Part shown: piece after piece, positions 4,978-14,262 of the stretch
Layout: each line of letters opens with the position of its first letter
Position numbering within the stretch: the stretch's first letter is position 1
Assembly: GCA_964230605.1 (NCBI GenBank)
Contig: CAXRIN010000051.1
Coordinates: forward strand, 1-30,699
Source of the DNA: GCA-002722245 sp964230605
GTDB lineage: Bacteria > Bacteroidota > Bacteroidia > Flavobacteriales_C > GCA-002722245
Length of the DNA stretch: 30,699 bases
Reading direction: 5' to 3'
The notes under the pieces: model-generated
Databases searched by the model: none
Told to the model about the DNA's origin: nothing
The model's input: only the letters and a program-made list of their open reading frames with translations
Made by a program: the position numbers and the translations under genes

Positions 4978-6837
4978 TTACTCTTCTTCAAAAACTAAAT
5001 CAGCGTCCTTTTCCCAAATTTCCATTTCACACGGCTTACAGTTGAATTTAAGTTTGTAAGCGTTTTCGCCATGGGTTAAAGTAAGTGGCTCAACAACTTT
5101 TGTTTCCATTGTGTCTCGATGATATTTAGGACATTTTCCTAATTCATATTTAACACAGTATTTTGTGACCATTACACGAGATTTACCTGGATCCCATTGT
5201 AGCTCAAATGCTTTTTCAATTTCGGTTACTCCATGTCGTTTATAGAATTGACGCGCTAATTTATTGGAAACATTGTAAGTGAAATCTAACTCTGAAACAG
5301 GGTAGGGGTGGTTTGTTTTTTCAATCTGTTTCTCCTTTCTAACGTAGCTGTTTAATCGGATGTAGTTTAGTTTTTCTAAAGCAGTTCGTCTTAACTCATT
5401 TACTCTTGAAATTGGTAAGAACCAGTTTTGAGAGAAAGAAATTTTGATTTCGTCAGCGATGTAAGGTGTGTTTCCTGTTTTGCCTAAGTTAGTTTTAATA
5501 TTGTCCTCGATTGATTCGTTGTTTTTAGTTGTTTCTTTATCAAATTCCAAAGTGGAAATACTCTCACATCCATCTTCATCTACAACTAGTAATTGGAAAC
5601 CTGTTTCTGTTTCAGATAATTCCATTGTAACACCTATTTTTCTGATAGCGCTGTCTTCACGTTCAACCTGTTTGTTGAAGCTGTTGTCATGGTTTCGGAA
5701 AATAGCTGTTCCAATTGCAATTTCTTTTTCTGCATTGAGCTCAATATAATCCCCATCAACTTTGTTTACAGAGGCACCATCAGCAACACCATCAGGATTT
5801 AAGAAATAAAGTCCATCACCATTATTCAATTTGTTTGCATTTTCAACGTAGTACTTATTAGCAACAACTTTTACTAATTTTCCAATCATTTGTCCTCGAG
5901 ATTTAGGACTTTCCCACGATCCGATTGATTCTTTACGCTCGTTAGCAAAATAATTGGTGTATCCACGATTGAAACTCTTATTTAAACCAGGCTCGAAGTT
6001 AAAGAAGGTTCTTCCGGAAGATGCTTTTTGGTAGTTAGAATTTCCATCCAAGAATGAGTCGAGCTTCTTGCGTAAATAAGACACGTTATTTTTAACGTAA
6101 ACGATATCTTTTAATCTACCTTCAATTTTAAATGAAGTAATTCCAGCTTCAATTAATTCAGGCAGTTGCTCACTTAAATCCAAATCTTTTATAGAAAGTA
6201 GGTGACTACTTGAGATAAGCGTTTCACCTGTTCCATCAATTAGGTTATAAGGGAGTCTGCAGTTTTGAGCACATGATCCTCTGTTTGCACTTCTTTCTCC
6301 GTTGGCAACGCTCATGTAGCAGTTTCCGCTGAACGAAACACATAAAGCGCCTGAAACAAAGAACTCTAATTCAACTGGTGTTGCTTCACTAATTTCTTTG
6401 ATTTGGTGCAGGTTTAACTCACGAGCTAAAACCACTCGTTCTATTCCAGCATCGGCGAGAAACTTTACATGTTTAGGATCACGATTATTTGCCTGCGTAC
6501 TAGCGTGAATAACAATAGGAGGGAGTTCCATTTCCAAGATAGACATATCTTGAACGATTAAAGCATCAACTCCAATATCGTAAAGATCATAGATTAATTT
6601 ACGCGCTGTTTCCAATTCTTTATCGTAAAGAATGGTATTCATTACTACAAAAACTTGAGCGCGAAAAAGATGAGCATACTTTACCAATTCGGCAACATCT
6701 TCCAATGAATTCGTTGCATGTGATCGAGCACCAAATTGAGGAGCTCCAACATAAACAGCATCTGCTCCGGCGTTAATTGCCGCTACACCTTGAACTAAAT
6801 TTTTTGCTGGGGCAAGTATTTCGACTTTCTTTTTCAC
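4978..6837 (-). CDS. U32 family protein, RlhA-like (rRNA C hydroxylation)
   Basis: The 619-residue product begins MKKKVEILAPAKNLVQGVAA and has the U32 signature ELEFFVSGALCVSFSGNC, with the four conserved cysteines at 166, 173, 189 and 193 that in characterised relatives hold an iron-sulfur cluster. The N-terminal ~330 residues form the TIM-barrel catalytic part. The C-terminal extension has further cysteines (YCVKYELGKC and FNCKPCEM), possibly metal-binding. Although called peptidases, studied members (RlhA, TrhP, UbiU/V) support prephenate- or oxygen-dependent hydroxylation of RNA or quinone. The length fits the RlhA-type branch (23S rRNA C2501 in E. coli), an inference from length only. 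The start codon is GTG at 6837; no ATG near the conserved N-terminus is available. Confidence 0.88.
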   Translation of the reverse strand: MKKKVEILAPAKNLVQGVAAINAGADAVYVGAPQFGARSHATNSLEDVAELVKYAHLFRAQVFVVMNTILYDKELETARKLIYDLYDIGVDALIVQDMSILEMELPPIVIHASTQANNRDPKHVKFLADAGIERVVLARELNLHQIKEISEATPVELEFFVSGALCVSFSGNCYMSVANGERSANRGSCAQNCRLPYNLIDGTGETLISSSHLLSIKDLDLSEQLPELIEAGITSFKIEGRLKDIVYVKNNVSYLRKKLDSFLDGNSNYQKASSGRTFFNFEPGLNKSFNRGYTNYFANERKESIGSWESPKSRGQMIGKLVKVVANKYYVENANKLNNGDGLYFLNPDGVADGASVNKVDGDYIELNAEKEIAIGTAIFRNHDNSFNKQVEREDSAIRKIGVTMELSETETGFQLLVVDEDGCESISTLEFDKETTKNNESIEDNIKTNLGKTGNTPYIADEIKISFSQNWFLPISRVNELRRTALEKLNYIRLNSYVRKEKQIEKTNHPYPVSELDFTYNVSNKLARQFYKRHGVTEIEKAFELQWDPGKSRVMVTKYCVKYELGKCPKYHRDTMETKVVEPLTLTHGENAYKLKFNCKPCEMEIWEKDADLVFEEE

Positions 6838-7049
6838 GTATCAATATTTGCCTGCAAATGTCCAACTTAAATCGATGGATTGCAAGTAGGATAATGTCTG
6901 TGATGAAAATTTAAATGTTCTGGAAGACTATCTTATTTTGTAAGATTATCGTTGAGATAACTAAATCAAGCTTCATTGTTGCTCTAAGAGTATATATTCC
7001 AATTGATTGGTTGCTTAAGTTTATACTTTAAGAGCAGAGGAAATAGAAA

Positions 7050-8210
7050 TTACTTTTGAATTATAAGTTTAGAAATGATATTTTCTCCCTTAGCTTGAAA
7101 ATTCAAGTAGTAAACTCCTGTAGGTTCACTGTTTAGGTTTATTTGGGCGCTATTTAAAATTGAATTTTCAAAAACAATTCTACCTAATTGATCGAAAACT
7201 CGAATATTCTTAATGTCTTGATTGGCGTTTATGAAAAATAACCCTTGAGATGGATTAGGGAAAACTTTTAAATTAGATTTTATAGTTTGATCGGAAACTA
7301 AGGAAGGACCCGTTGAACAAAATTCTTTGTTGTAAGATATTTGCCCTTCTGTGTATTCTTCATATAACACTACATGTTTTTCCGAAGTGTTAGTCACTTT
7401 TACGAAAGCCTCCATATTATCTGGCTTTTTGCATGTGATAGTCTCAAATGTACTTGGGTCTGGAAAGAAAAAATTGTTTTGTATTTCTCCAGCTGTTAAA
7501 GGATTTAAAAGTTTTACGAAATATGGTCCCGATGGGAAAAATGTTCCAAAGTAAGTGTAAACAGTATCTCCCGTTTTATAAGGAGTAGATGGATCTGATG
7601 ATATTTCGTAGTTGTCTTTTAGACCATCGCTGCACCAATCAGTTTTAAATAGATTTAAAACTTTTATTTCATAACAAGTATCTTTTGGTAAGCAAAAAGA
7701 CAAAGATTTTGTTGTTCCGTCATCTTCAAAAAACTGCATTCCTCCTCCAATTATTTGTTCCTCTCCAACATAAACTTGGAAGTTAGGTGTTTGTGAAGTT
7801 TCAGAAGGGATTTCTAATATATATTCATCTCCATTTAGGTTATAACTTTTAATATTTGAAGTAGAGTTATTGGATGGATCTGTGTCGTTTTCTGTGTATG
7901 CAGTTATTTTATAAGAGTTTTCAAATGGTTTACTAGGAGTAATTGTAATTGAATGGTTGATGTAATCACCCGCTGGAATGGATTTGTTAAATGATTGGGA
8001 GTAAGTTTTCTCTTCGTTATTAAAGAAATCAATTACGAAATTATCTATGTTTTCGCTTCCGTCGTTATACAGTCTCATGCTGATCTCAATGGATTCTCCA
8101 CATGTATAATCAGGTATTAAAGGCGAATAAATTCTTATGTCTTTTTGGGCTGTAGATTCTAAAAATGCGATGCAAAGCAATAAAATAATACGAGTAATAT
8201 TGTTTTTCAT
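7050..8210 (-). CDS. Secreted protein with type A T9SS sorting domain
   Basis: The 386-residue product starts at the ATG that places a signal peptide directly at the N-terminus (MKNNITRIILLLCIAFLEST then AQ). An ATG eight codons upstream would lengthen the leader and is less likely. A beta-rich domain around residues 25-120, with IRIYSPLIPDYTCGESIEIS, resembles a CARDB/Ig-like fold (pairs such as NDGSENIDNFVIDF and TENDTDPSNNSTS). The C-terminal ~75 residues are a type A sorting domain: LKVFPNPSQGLFFIN, then IRVFDQLGRIVFE, GVYYLNFQAKG and final KLIIQK. This sends the protein through the type IX secretion system to the surface. The substrate or role is unknown. Confidence 0.88.
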   Translation of the reverse strand: MKNNITRIILLLCIAFLESTAQKDIRIYSPLIPDYTCGESIEISMRLYNDGSENIDNFVIDFFNNEEKTYSQSFNKSIPAGDYINHSITITPSKPFENSYKITAYTENDTDPSNNSTSNIKSYNLNGDEYILEIPSETSQTPNFQVYVGEEQIIGGGMQFFEDDGTTKSLSFCLPKDTCYEIKVLNLFKTDWCSDGLKDNYEISSDPSTPYKTGDTVYTYFGTFFPSGPYFVKLLNPLTAGEIQNNFFFPDPSTFETITCKKPDNMEAFVKVTNTSEKHVVLYEEYTEGQISYNKEFCSTGPSLVSDQTIKSNLKVFPNPSQGLFFINANQDIKNIRVFDQLGRIVFENSILNSAQINLNSEPTGVYYLNFQAKGENIISKLIIQK

Positions 8211-8309
8211 GTTAAAAGGTGAGTTAAGTAACACAAAAATCTATTTTAATTGGATCATAAAATGGTACATTTAGGAAGAATAATGGTTAAAATAATAATT
8301 GGAGATGCC

Positions 8310-8371
8310 GTTTGAAGACGAACAGTTTAAGAAAGATTTGATAGATATCCTCAATGCTAAAATGCCATTTG
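8310..8371 (+). repeat. 62-bp direct repeat, copy 1
   Basis: Identical base by base to 8434-8495, offset 124 bases, with a 62-base segment between the copies that carries a hairpin at 8389-8408. Confidence 0.9.
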
Positions 8372-8388
8372 AAATGATATTTAGAGGA

Positions 8389-8408
8389 GAAGATGGAGAC
8401 CCATCTTC
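8389..8408. other. Perfect 8-bp hairpin between duplicated segments
   Basis: GAAGATGG, loop AGAC, CCATCTTC. No T-run follows on either strand, so a factor-independent terminator is unlikely. It may be a trace of the rearrangement that made the duplication. Confidence 0.5.
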
Positions 8409-8428
8409 GGTAAAGTATTTGCCATAAG

Positions 8429-8671
8429 ATGAAGTTTGAAGACGAACAGTTTAAGAAAGATTTGATAGATATCCTCAATGCTAAAATGCCATTTGGCAAA
8501 TACGCAGATAAACCCTTGGTTTACTTACCAGAGTACTACCTCACTTGGTTCAAACAGAAAGGTTTTCCAAAAGGGAAATTAGGAAAGCAATTAGAGGCTT
8601 TGCAAGATATGAAAGCCAATGGATTAGAAAATTTCTTGATTGAAACTTTTAAGAAGTTCAAAAGAATGTAG
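8429..8671 (+). CDS. DUF3820 family protein
   Basis: The 80-residue product has the DUF3820 pattern: a short N-terminal helix, then MPFGKYADKPLVYLPEYYLTW around residues 20-40 and a helical tail (KGFPKGKLGKQLEALQDM). Related sequences occur alone and at the C-terminus of some 3'-5' exonucleases; the role is not established. The gene is preceded by a broken copy of its own 5' end. It ends 7 bases before the stop of convergent menB. Confidence 0.85.
   Translation: MKFEDEQFKKDLIDILNAKMPFGKYADKPLVYLPEYYLTWFKQKGFPKGKLGKQLEALQDMKANGLENFLIETFKKFKRM
8434..8495 (+). repeat. 62-bp direct repeat, copy 2
   Basis: Identical to 8310-8371; this copy lies within the intact DUF3820 gene. See the first copy for context. 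Confidence 0.9.
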
Positions 8672-8678
8672 TCCCTAA

Positions 8679-9521
8679 TTAAGGAAACTTAGGGAATTTA
8701 GAAAAGTCTCTCGGACGTTTTTCCAAGAAGGCATTTCTACCTTCTATCGCTTCTTCAGTACCGTAGGCTAATCTTGTAGCCTCCCCAGCGTAAACTTGTT
8801 GACCCACTAAACCGTCATCAATTAAGTTGAATCCGAACTTTAACATCTTAATAGCGGTTGGACTTTTAGTCATAATTTCTTGAGCCCAATCATACCCAAC
8901 CTGTTCGAGTTGATCATGTGGAACAACCTTATTTACCATTCCCATATCATAGGCTTCTTGAGCAGTATAATTTGCCCCTAAAAAGAAGATTTCTCTTGCT
9001 CTTTTTTGACCAACTTGACGAGCAAGGTAAGCAGAACCGAAACCTCCATCAAAACTTGCAACATCGGCATCTGTTTGTTTAAAGATTGCGTGCTCCTCAG
9101 ACGCTATAGTCATATCACAAACAACATGTAAAGAGTGTCCGCCACCAACACACCATCCAGGAACTAGTGCAATAACCACTTTGTTCATAAATCTAATTTG
9201 ACGCTGAACATCAAGGATGTTAAATCTGTTAACGCCATTTGTTCCTTTATATCCTGTATTGGATCTTACATTTTGATCGCCTCCCGAACAAAATGCCCAG
9301 CCACCATCTTTTGGTGAAGGTCCTTCACCAGTAATTAAAACAACACCAATTTCTTGACTTTCATGACAAATAACCAAAGCTTCCCACAATTCGTCTACTG
9401 TTTTTGGAGTAAATGCATTTCTTACCTCAGGTCGGTTAAAAGCAATTCTTGCTACTCCGTTACAAGTTTTAAATGTAATTTCTTCGTACTCTTTTGCCGT
9501 CTTCCAGTCTATTTGTGTCAT
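8679..9521 (-). CDS. menB: 1,4-dihydroxy-2-naphthoyl-CoA synthase MenB
   Basis: The 280-residue product is a crotonase-fold enzyme of the MenB branch: EYEEITFKTCNGVARIAFNR, FTPKTVDEL, FCSGGDQNVRSNTGY (the disordered-loop region typical of MenB), VPGWCVGGGHSLHVVCD, FGSAYLARQVGQKRAREIFF and the C-terminal RDFSKFPKFP that closes the active site of a neighbouring subunit. It cyclises O-succinylbenzoyl-CoA to DHNA-CoA in menaquinone synthesis. Length is as usual for the family. It stands alone here, away from other men genes, with a short intergenic region upstream containing TAATTTTA as a possible -7 box. Confidence 0.96.
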   Translation of the reverse strand: MTQIDWKTAKEYEEITFKTCNGVARIAFNRPEVRNAFTPKTVDELWEALVICHESQEIGVVLITGEGPSPKDGGWAFCSGGDQNVRSNTGYKGTNGVNRFNILDVQRQIRFMNKVVIALVPGWCVGGGHSLHVVCDMTIASEEHAIFKQTDADVASFDGGFGSAYLARQVGQKRAREIFFLGANYTAQEAYDMGMVNKVVPHDQLEQVGYDWAQEIMTKSPTAIKMLKFGFNLIDDGLVGQQVYAGEATRLAYGTEEAIEGRNAFLEKRPRDFSKFPKFP

Positions 9522-9813
9522 AACAGTGATTTTGTTGTAAAATTAAAGAATACTTTTTCACTGAATAAAAGTTTATTCACGGTTGTTTTAGAAAATGTCT
9601 TTATTATTTTTTATTTAATTGTTGGTTAGGTATTTGTATGCTTTTTTGTTTTTTTAGTAAGTGTTATTGTAAGGGATTTTGTCTCTTCTTTTTGATGTTA
9701 AAAATTTATTTTTTTAGGTTAAATGACCTAGCAGGTATGGGATTTTCAGGGGGAAGACATTTTTAAAACATTCTGGTTTTTCCATATTATGCTATAAATC
9801 AAAATAACCTAAC

Positions 9814-12800
9814 ATGAAACTGAGAATAAAAATTCTAGTAATTTTTTTAATGTGTATTACGGGCTTAAAAGCAGCAGTGTATACTGTGAATAATTCTGAT
9901 GGGAATGCTACAACACCGGGATCTTTGAAAGATGCTGTTACAAAAGCAAAAGCAAATCCGGGGACTGATGTAATTCAATTCGATTTACCTGGTGGTACAG
10001 TTATTTCGGCATGGTCTGCATTAGATTTAGGTGTGACTGGGTCAGATATAGTTTTTGATGGTTTTTCAACTCAAGATGATTTACCTGTTGTATTTACCTT
10101 TAGTGTTTATTCAAAAGGAGATAACGTAACTTTTAATGGATTAGTTTTTCAAACTTCCTTCAGTTCAATTGAGATTACAGGTAATAATAATATTGTAGAT
10201 AGCTGTAGCTTTTCTGTTACGGCATGGGGACAAAATGGAGTCTGGATCAAAGGAGGGAACGGAAGTTTAGTCTCTAACTGTACATTTATAGCCTCTCAAC
10301 AACACGGGGTTTCTATTGAGAATGGTGGGAGTCATACTGTAGATAATTGTGTCGCTAATGGTATAAAAGATGTAGCTTTTATTGCAAGAGGTACAGGTAA
10401 TAATACATTTTCAAATTGTATAGCTAAAAATGGTAGTCATAATGGTTTTGGAATGTTATCTCCGAACAATATTGTAGAGGATTGTGAGGCTTTTAATAAC
10501 GCTTATTCTGGTATTGCAGTAGATAATTCTATAGGTACTGGTTCTGGTAATGTTATTAGGAGGAATACTGTTTACGGAAATAATACGAAGTTTTACATGG
10601 GATCTGGGAATCCGCTTTATGATCAAGGTGGGATATTTACGAATGGTCCAAATACTGAAATTTATGATAATTACATATACTCAAACGCGGCTAATGGTGT
10701 AATGGTAAACAGTGCTTTTGCAACTAACTGTACTATTCGTGATAATATAATTGGTAGAGATGCTTTTGGAGATGAATTAGGTAATGGATGGAATGGGATC
10801 TCTGTTCACACAGCAGGAGGATCAAATATAGAGGGCAATACTGTTGTTAATAATGGATCAGGGTCATCACATAGCACATATTTTATGCCTGATAGAGTTT
10901 CGGGGATTAGATTAGAGGCTGTTTCTTCAGGGACTATTGAGAATAACTACATAGGAACTGATGCAAGTAAAACTGAAGCGGGGAATGCTTTTGATGGAAT
11001 TACGGTTTATACAAATAGTTCTGGAGTAGTTATAAATGATAATGTTTCGTGTTACAATGGGTTTTATGATTTTGATGGTTTAACATCTCATTCAGGATGG
11101 AATGGAACTCCAGGTGGCGGTGGAATTGCCTTTAGAACTGGTTCGGGAAGTTCAACAATTACTTCTAATTTTATTGGAGTTCATAGAGATAATTCAGATG
11201 GAGGGAATAAAGATTACGGAATTTCTGTTGAAGGTGGAGCAAACATAACAATTGGAGGTTCTAATATCGATGATGGAAATGTGATAGGATATTCGGAGAA
11301 TGCTGCTGTGAGCGGATCAACTAGAGGTTGCGGGATTTGTTTAGTAATGGCTGGAGCAACAAATAATACTGTTTACAATAACTCAATTATTAACAACAAT
11401 GGTTCTGGAGTTTGTATCGAGCAAAGTGCTTCAAATAATATTATAGGTGCATCTGGTCAAGGAAACGCAATTGCTGGGAATGGTGAGTTTGGAATTTTTG
11501 TAAATAGTAGTGCAAATCAAAATACTTTACGGTATAACTCTTTTTCATGTAATGCTGAAGGAGGTATTTCTCTTCAAAGTAGCGGGAATAGCGAATATGG
11601 AAATGGAGGTGATCCTAAAGAAGTTCTTATAAATAGTAATGAAACTAGATCAAATTTTGTTTCGGGTTACGCACCATCTGCTAATGCCGTTGTTGATATT
11701 TATGCTCAAGATTCTAATTGTCCTTTAGAGTGTAGTGATTCGGTAAATCAAGGTTTTACAATGGTAGCCTCTGTGGATGCCGATCCAACACCTGCTTCTA
11801 ACGGGTTATATTTTTGGGAATATGATTTTGTTGCGGGAGGAAATTTAGTAGACAAAAGCAATGTGATTGTATTAGCTACTGAAAATGGTGTTGCAGGGCA
11901 AGTGAATACATCTGAATTTTCTGTTTGTAATTTAACGTGTGATACGCCGATGAACGCGATGATTAATTCGGCAGATTTTCTGTTATGTCCAAGTGAAAAC
12001 ACTACTTTAGAAGCCAATGCAATTGGTATGTCATCTACTGGTTATCAGTACGATTGGTATTTAGGATCAATTGATCCTGGAAATCTTATTCATTCTGCAG
12101 TAGATGATAGTGTTTATACTACTTCACAAGCTGGCGATTATTATGTGATAATTTCTTTTGTTAGTGACCCGGCTGCATGTGCAGATACTACTCCTGTTGC
12201 TGTTGTAGTGAGTAATTCAAATCCTACTATTAATCTTACGCCATCGGAAACTGCTCTTTGCGAAGGAGGTGATTTAACAATTGATGCTGGTATTTCAGAT
12301 GCTAATATTGAGTATTTGTGGACGCCTAATAATGAAGTTGTTCAAGAAATTACTGTTACTCAAAGTGGTACTTATGGAGTTACCGTTACTAACACTTCAA
12401 CAGGTTGTAGCTCTAATGATGACATCCTGATTTCCGAAAATTCATTACCGGCAGTAAGTGCTCAAGATGTTCAGTTTTGCCAAGGAGATTCAGTGTTGAT
12501 TAGTGCTGGAATTGAAGGTTTAGATTATGTGTGGTCGCCGAGTGGTGAAACGTCATCATCTTTCTATGTTTATGCATCAGGAGAGCATAGGGTAGCGGTT
12601 ACGGATCCTTCAACAGGATGTACAGCATATGATACATTACAAGCTGATCAAAGTCCTGAGGCTAAACCAGTAGTTACTTTGCCGGAAGATTCGGTAATGT
12701 GTCCAACTGAGGGTGATGTTATAGTTATAAATGCAACTGTTTCTTCAAATCTTGCAGGAACTCTAACATGGAGTGATGGAACTGTAGATATTGATAGCAT

Positions 12801-13170
12801 TGTTGCTACTGATACAACTATTTATTGGGCAGAATATATTGATTCATATAATTGTTCTGATAGAGATACAATGAAAATTGCTGGTGAATGTATTCCTCCA
12901 GATCCTGAGTTGCCAAATGTGATTTCTGAGCAGAGTCCATGGAGACCAATTGGAGATATCACTCCAGAGCAAGTGCAAGGAGGTACTTTGTTCGTTTACG
13001 ATAGATGGGGATTGTTAATGTATGAGTCAAACGAAAAATTACCTGAATGGACTGGTTTAAATATGAAAGAGCAGCAGTGTTCTTCTGGTGTGTATTACTG
13101 GATTTGGGAGTTTACTGATAATACTAATGAATTTAGGAGATACAATGGTTTTGTTCAGTTGTTAAAATAA
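9814..13170 (+). CDS. Beta-helix surface protein with type B sorting domain
   Basis: The 1118-residue product has a signal peptide (residues 1-20, MKLRIKILVIFLMCITGLKA), a capping segment common to secreted parallel beta-helix proteins (VNNSDGNATTPGSLKDAVTK), then a long right-handed beta-helix from about 100 to 640 with repeating IxxNxI/GNxIxxN turns (for example NTVYNNSIINNNGSGVCIEQ). Residues about 730-1010 form Ig/PKD-like domains with Cys pairs. The last ~85 residues are the gliding-associated type B sorting domain: LFVYDRWGLLMYES, WTGLN, SGVYYWIWEF and final RYNGFVQLLK. It is exported by type IX secretion and likely surface-bound or released; binding or cleavage of a polysaccharide is possible, but no catalytic motif was identified. 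Confidence 0.9.
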   Translation: MKLRIKILVIFLMCITGLKAAVYTVNNSDGNATTPGSLKDAVTKAKANPGTDVIQFDLPGGTVISAWSALDLGVTGSDIVFDGFSTQDDLPVVFTFSVYSKGDNVTFNGLVFQTSFSSIEITGNNNIVDSCSFSVTAWGQNGVWIKGGNGSLVSNCTFIASQQHGVSIENGGSHTVDNCVANGIKDVAFIARGTGNNTFSNCIAKNGSHNGFGMLSPNNIVEDCEAFNNAYSGIAVDNSIGTGSGNVIRRNTVYGNNTKFYMGSGNPLYDQGGIFTNGPNTEIYDNYIYSNAANGVMVNSAFATNCTIRDNIIGRDAFGDELGNGWNGISVHTAGGSNIEGNTVVNNGSGSSHSTYFMPDRVSGIRLEAVSSGTIENNYIGTDASKTEAGNAFDGITVYTNSSGVVINDNVSCYNGFYDFDGLTSHSGWNGTPGGGGIAFRTGSGSSTITSNFIGVHRDNSDGGNKDYGISVEGGANITIGGSNIDDGNVIGYSENAAVSGSTRGCGICLVMAGATNNTVYNNSIINNNGSGVCIEQSASNNIIGASGQGNAIAGNGEFGIFVNSSANQNTLRYNSFSCNAEGGISLQSSGNSEYGNGGDPKEVLINSNETRSNFVSGYAPSANAVVDIYAQDSNCPLECSDSVNQGFTMVASVDADPTPASNGLYFWEYDFVAGGNLVDKSNVIVLATENGVAGQVNTSEFSVCNLTCDTPMNAMINSADFLLCPSENTTLEANAIGMSSTGYQYDWYLGSIDPGNLIHSAVDDSVYTTSQAGDYYVIISFVSDPAACADTTPVAVVVSNSNPTINLTPSETALCEGGDLTIDAGISDANIEYLWTPNNEVVQEITVTQSGTYGVTVTNTSTGCSSNDDILISENSLPAVSAQDVQFCQGDSVLISAGIEGLDYVWSPSGETSSSFYVYASGEHRVAVTDPSTGCTAYDTLQADQSPEAKPVVTLPEDSVMCPTEGDVIVINATVSSNLAGTLTWSDGTVDIDSIVATDTTIYWAEYIDSYNCSDRDTMKIAGECIPPDPELPNVISEQSPWRPIGDITPEQVQGGTLFVYDRWGLLMYESNEKLPEWTGLNMKEQQCSSGVYYWIWEFTDNTNEFRRYNGFVQLLK

Positions 13171-13197
13171 AAGTTGAACCTGACTTTTACTTGCGGG

Positions 13198-13224
13198 AGC
13201 CCTTCCATTTGGAAGGGCTTTTTT
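13198..13224 (+). terminator. Rho-independent terminator of the beta-helix gene
   Basis: A 9-bp perfect stem (AGCCCTTCC, loop ATTT, GGAAGGGCT) is followed by six Ts, 28 bases after the stop codon. Confidence 0.93.
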
Positions 13225-13265
13225 GTTACTTTTCACTTCTTAAAAGCTGAATGCTTTTCGATTTC

Positions 13266-13273
13266 TATCTTTA
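13266..13273 (+). promoter_or_regulatory. -7 box TATCTTTA before the TPR lipoprotein gene
   Basis: TATCTTTA differs from TAnnTTTG only in its last base and lies four bases before the chosen ATG at 13278. It supports that start and suggests an almost leaderless transcript. Confidence 0.45.
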
Positions 13274-13277
13274 CAAC

Positions 13278-14123
13278 ATGATGTTACTTCGATTGATAAA
13301 TACTAATAGTCTGATTGTGAAATTTGCTTTGGGGCTACTTGTGATTTTTTCAATGTCCTGTGAGCATAAACACGTAAAACCTCTTAGAATTGCTGAAAAT
13401 TATTTGAATGAAAATAATATCGACTCTGCTCAATATTATTTTGAATTGGCATTAAAAGAGGATAGTAACAACGTTTCTGCGCTTAATCAGTTGGCTGAAA
13501 TTCATTTTAAGAAAGTTCAAGTTGGAAAAGCATTTGAGTATTTGAAAAAATCTGTTCAGATTGATTCTACAGATGCTTTAATCCATTTAAAAATTGCTGA
13601 AATCAATGTTTTTTTAGGTAAATATCAAGATGTATTCAATAATGTAAATAAAGCTCTGAGAATAAATGATAGAATGCCATCTGCATATTTTATGAAAGGA
13701 GTTGCTTATAAACATATTGGTGATACTGTAAAAGCTATTTCAAGCTTTAAAACAGCAATTGAGGTTGATTATGACTTTTATCCAGTTTATTATGAGCTAG
13801 GTTTATTGTTAACCCTTCAAAAGGATTCATCGGGAATAGAATATTATAAAAATGGAATTGAAATAAAACCCAATGATATGGATTTGCTGATGAGTCTTGC
13901 ATGGAGTTATCAGCAATTTGGACGAACCCTTGAATCCGAAGATTGCTATCGTAAGTTGTTGATTAAATCACCAAATCATGAACTTGGACTATTTAATTAC
14001 GCTGTTTTAAAACATCAGTTAAATCAAAATGATACAGCTTTGATTTTAGTCAATAAACTGCTTAAATTTCATCCTGCTGATCAAAAATCAATTCAATTTA
14101 AACAAGTGCTGCAATCTAATTGA
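13278..14123 (+). CDS. TPR-repeat lipoprotein
   Basis: The 281-residue product has a lipoprotein signal: hydrophobic FALGLLVIFSMS followed by Cys (residue 28 with this start). At least six tetratricopeptide repeats follow, each with the helix pair and small residues at the usual positions (AENYLNENNIDSAQYYFELA, LNQLAEIHFKKVQVGKAFEY, and later AYFMKGVAYKHIGDTVKAIS). Such proteins are scaffolds at the periplasmic face of a membrane; the partner is not known. ATGs at 13251 and 13281 are alternatives; 13278 fits the -7 box. It is bounded on both sides by terminators, so it is probably a single-gene unit. Confidence 0.85.
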   Translation: MMLLRLINTNSLIVKFALGLLVIFSMSCEHKHVKPLRIAENYLNENNIDSAQYYFELALKEDSNNVSALNQLAEIHFKKVQVGKAFEYLKKSVQIDSTDALIHLKIAEINVFLGKYQDVFNNVNKALRINDRMPSAYFMKGVAYKHIGDTVKAISSFKTAIEVDYDFYPVYYELGLLLTLQKDSSGIEYYKNGIEIKPNDMDLLMSLAWSYQQFGRTLESEDCYRKLLIKSPNHELGLFNYAVLKHQLNQNDTALILVNKLLKFHPADQKSIQFKQVLQSN

Positions 14124-14212
14124 ATTGAATAGCTTTCGGTTTACTAGTTTTAGTAATCAGACTCTTCTGATTTGTAAATTAAGTATAAGGATTAGTTGAA
14201 TAATGATAAAAC

Positions 14213-14238
14213 AAAAACGCCAGACAAAGTCTGGCGTT
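14213..14238. terminator. Bidirectional terminator between convergent genes
   Basis: A 10-bp perfect stem (AACGCCAGAC, AAA, GTCTGGCGTT) lies between the TPR gene and the convergent secreted-protein gene. On the minus strand it runs into TTTTTG, the better T-run; on the plus strand it ends GTTTATT. Confidence 0.88.
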
Positions 14239-14262
14239 TATTCTATAGTTTAATTTTTGTTA

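Larger units (their letters stand above)
8305..8427 (+). pseudogene. Truncated duplicate of DUF3820 gene 5' end
   Basis: This 40-codon frame shares a 62-base stretch exactly with the 5' end of the intact gene just downstream (8310-8371 equals 8434-8495), then diverges into EMIFRGEDGDPSSVKYLP and stops two bases before the next ATG. It encodes only the first ~20 residues of the domain, ending at MPF where the conserved FGKY motif should follow. It is read as a partial tandem duplication, not a functional gene, although it may be translated just ahead of the full copy. Confidence 0.7.

Noticed and set aside
8672..8695. 7-bp inverted repeat TCCCTAA/TTAGGGA at the menB stop
   Set aside because: It has no T-run on either strand and overlaps menB codons; too weak to call a terminator.
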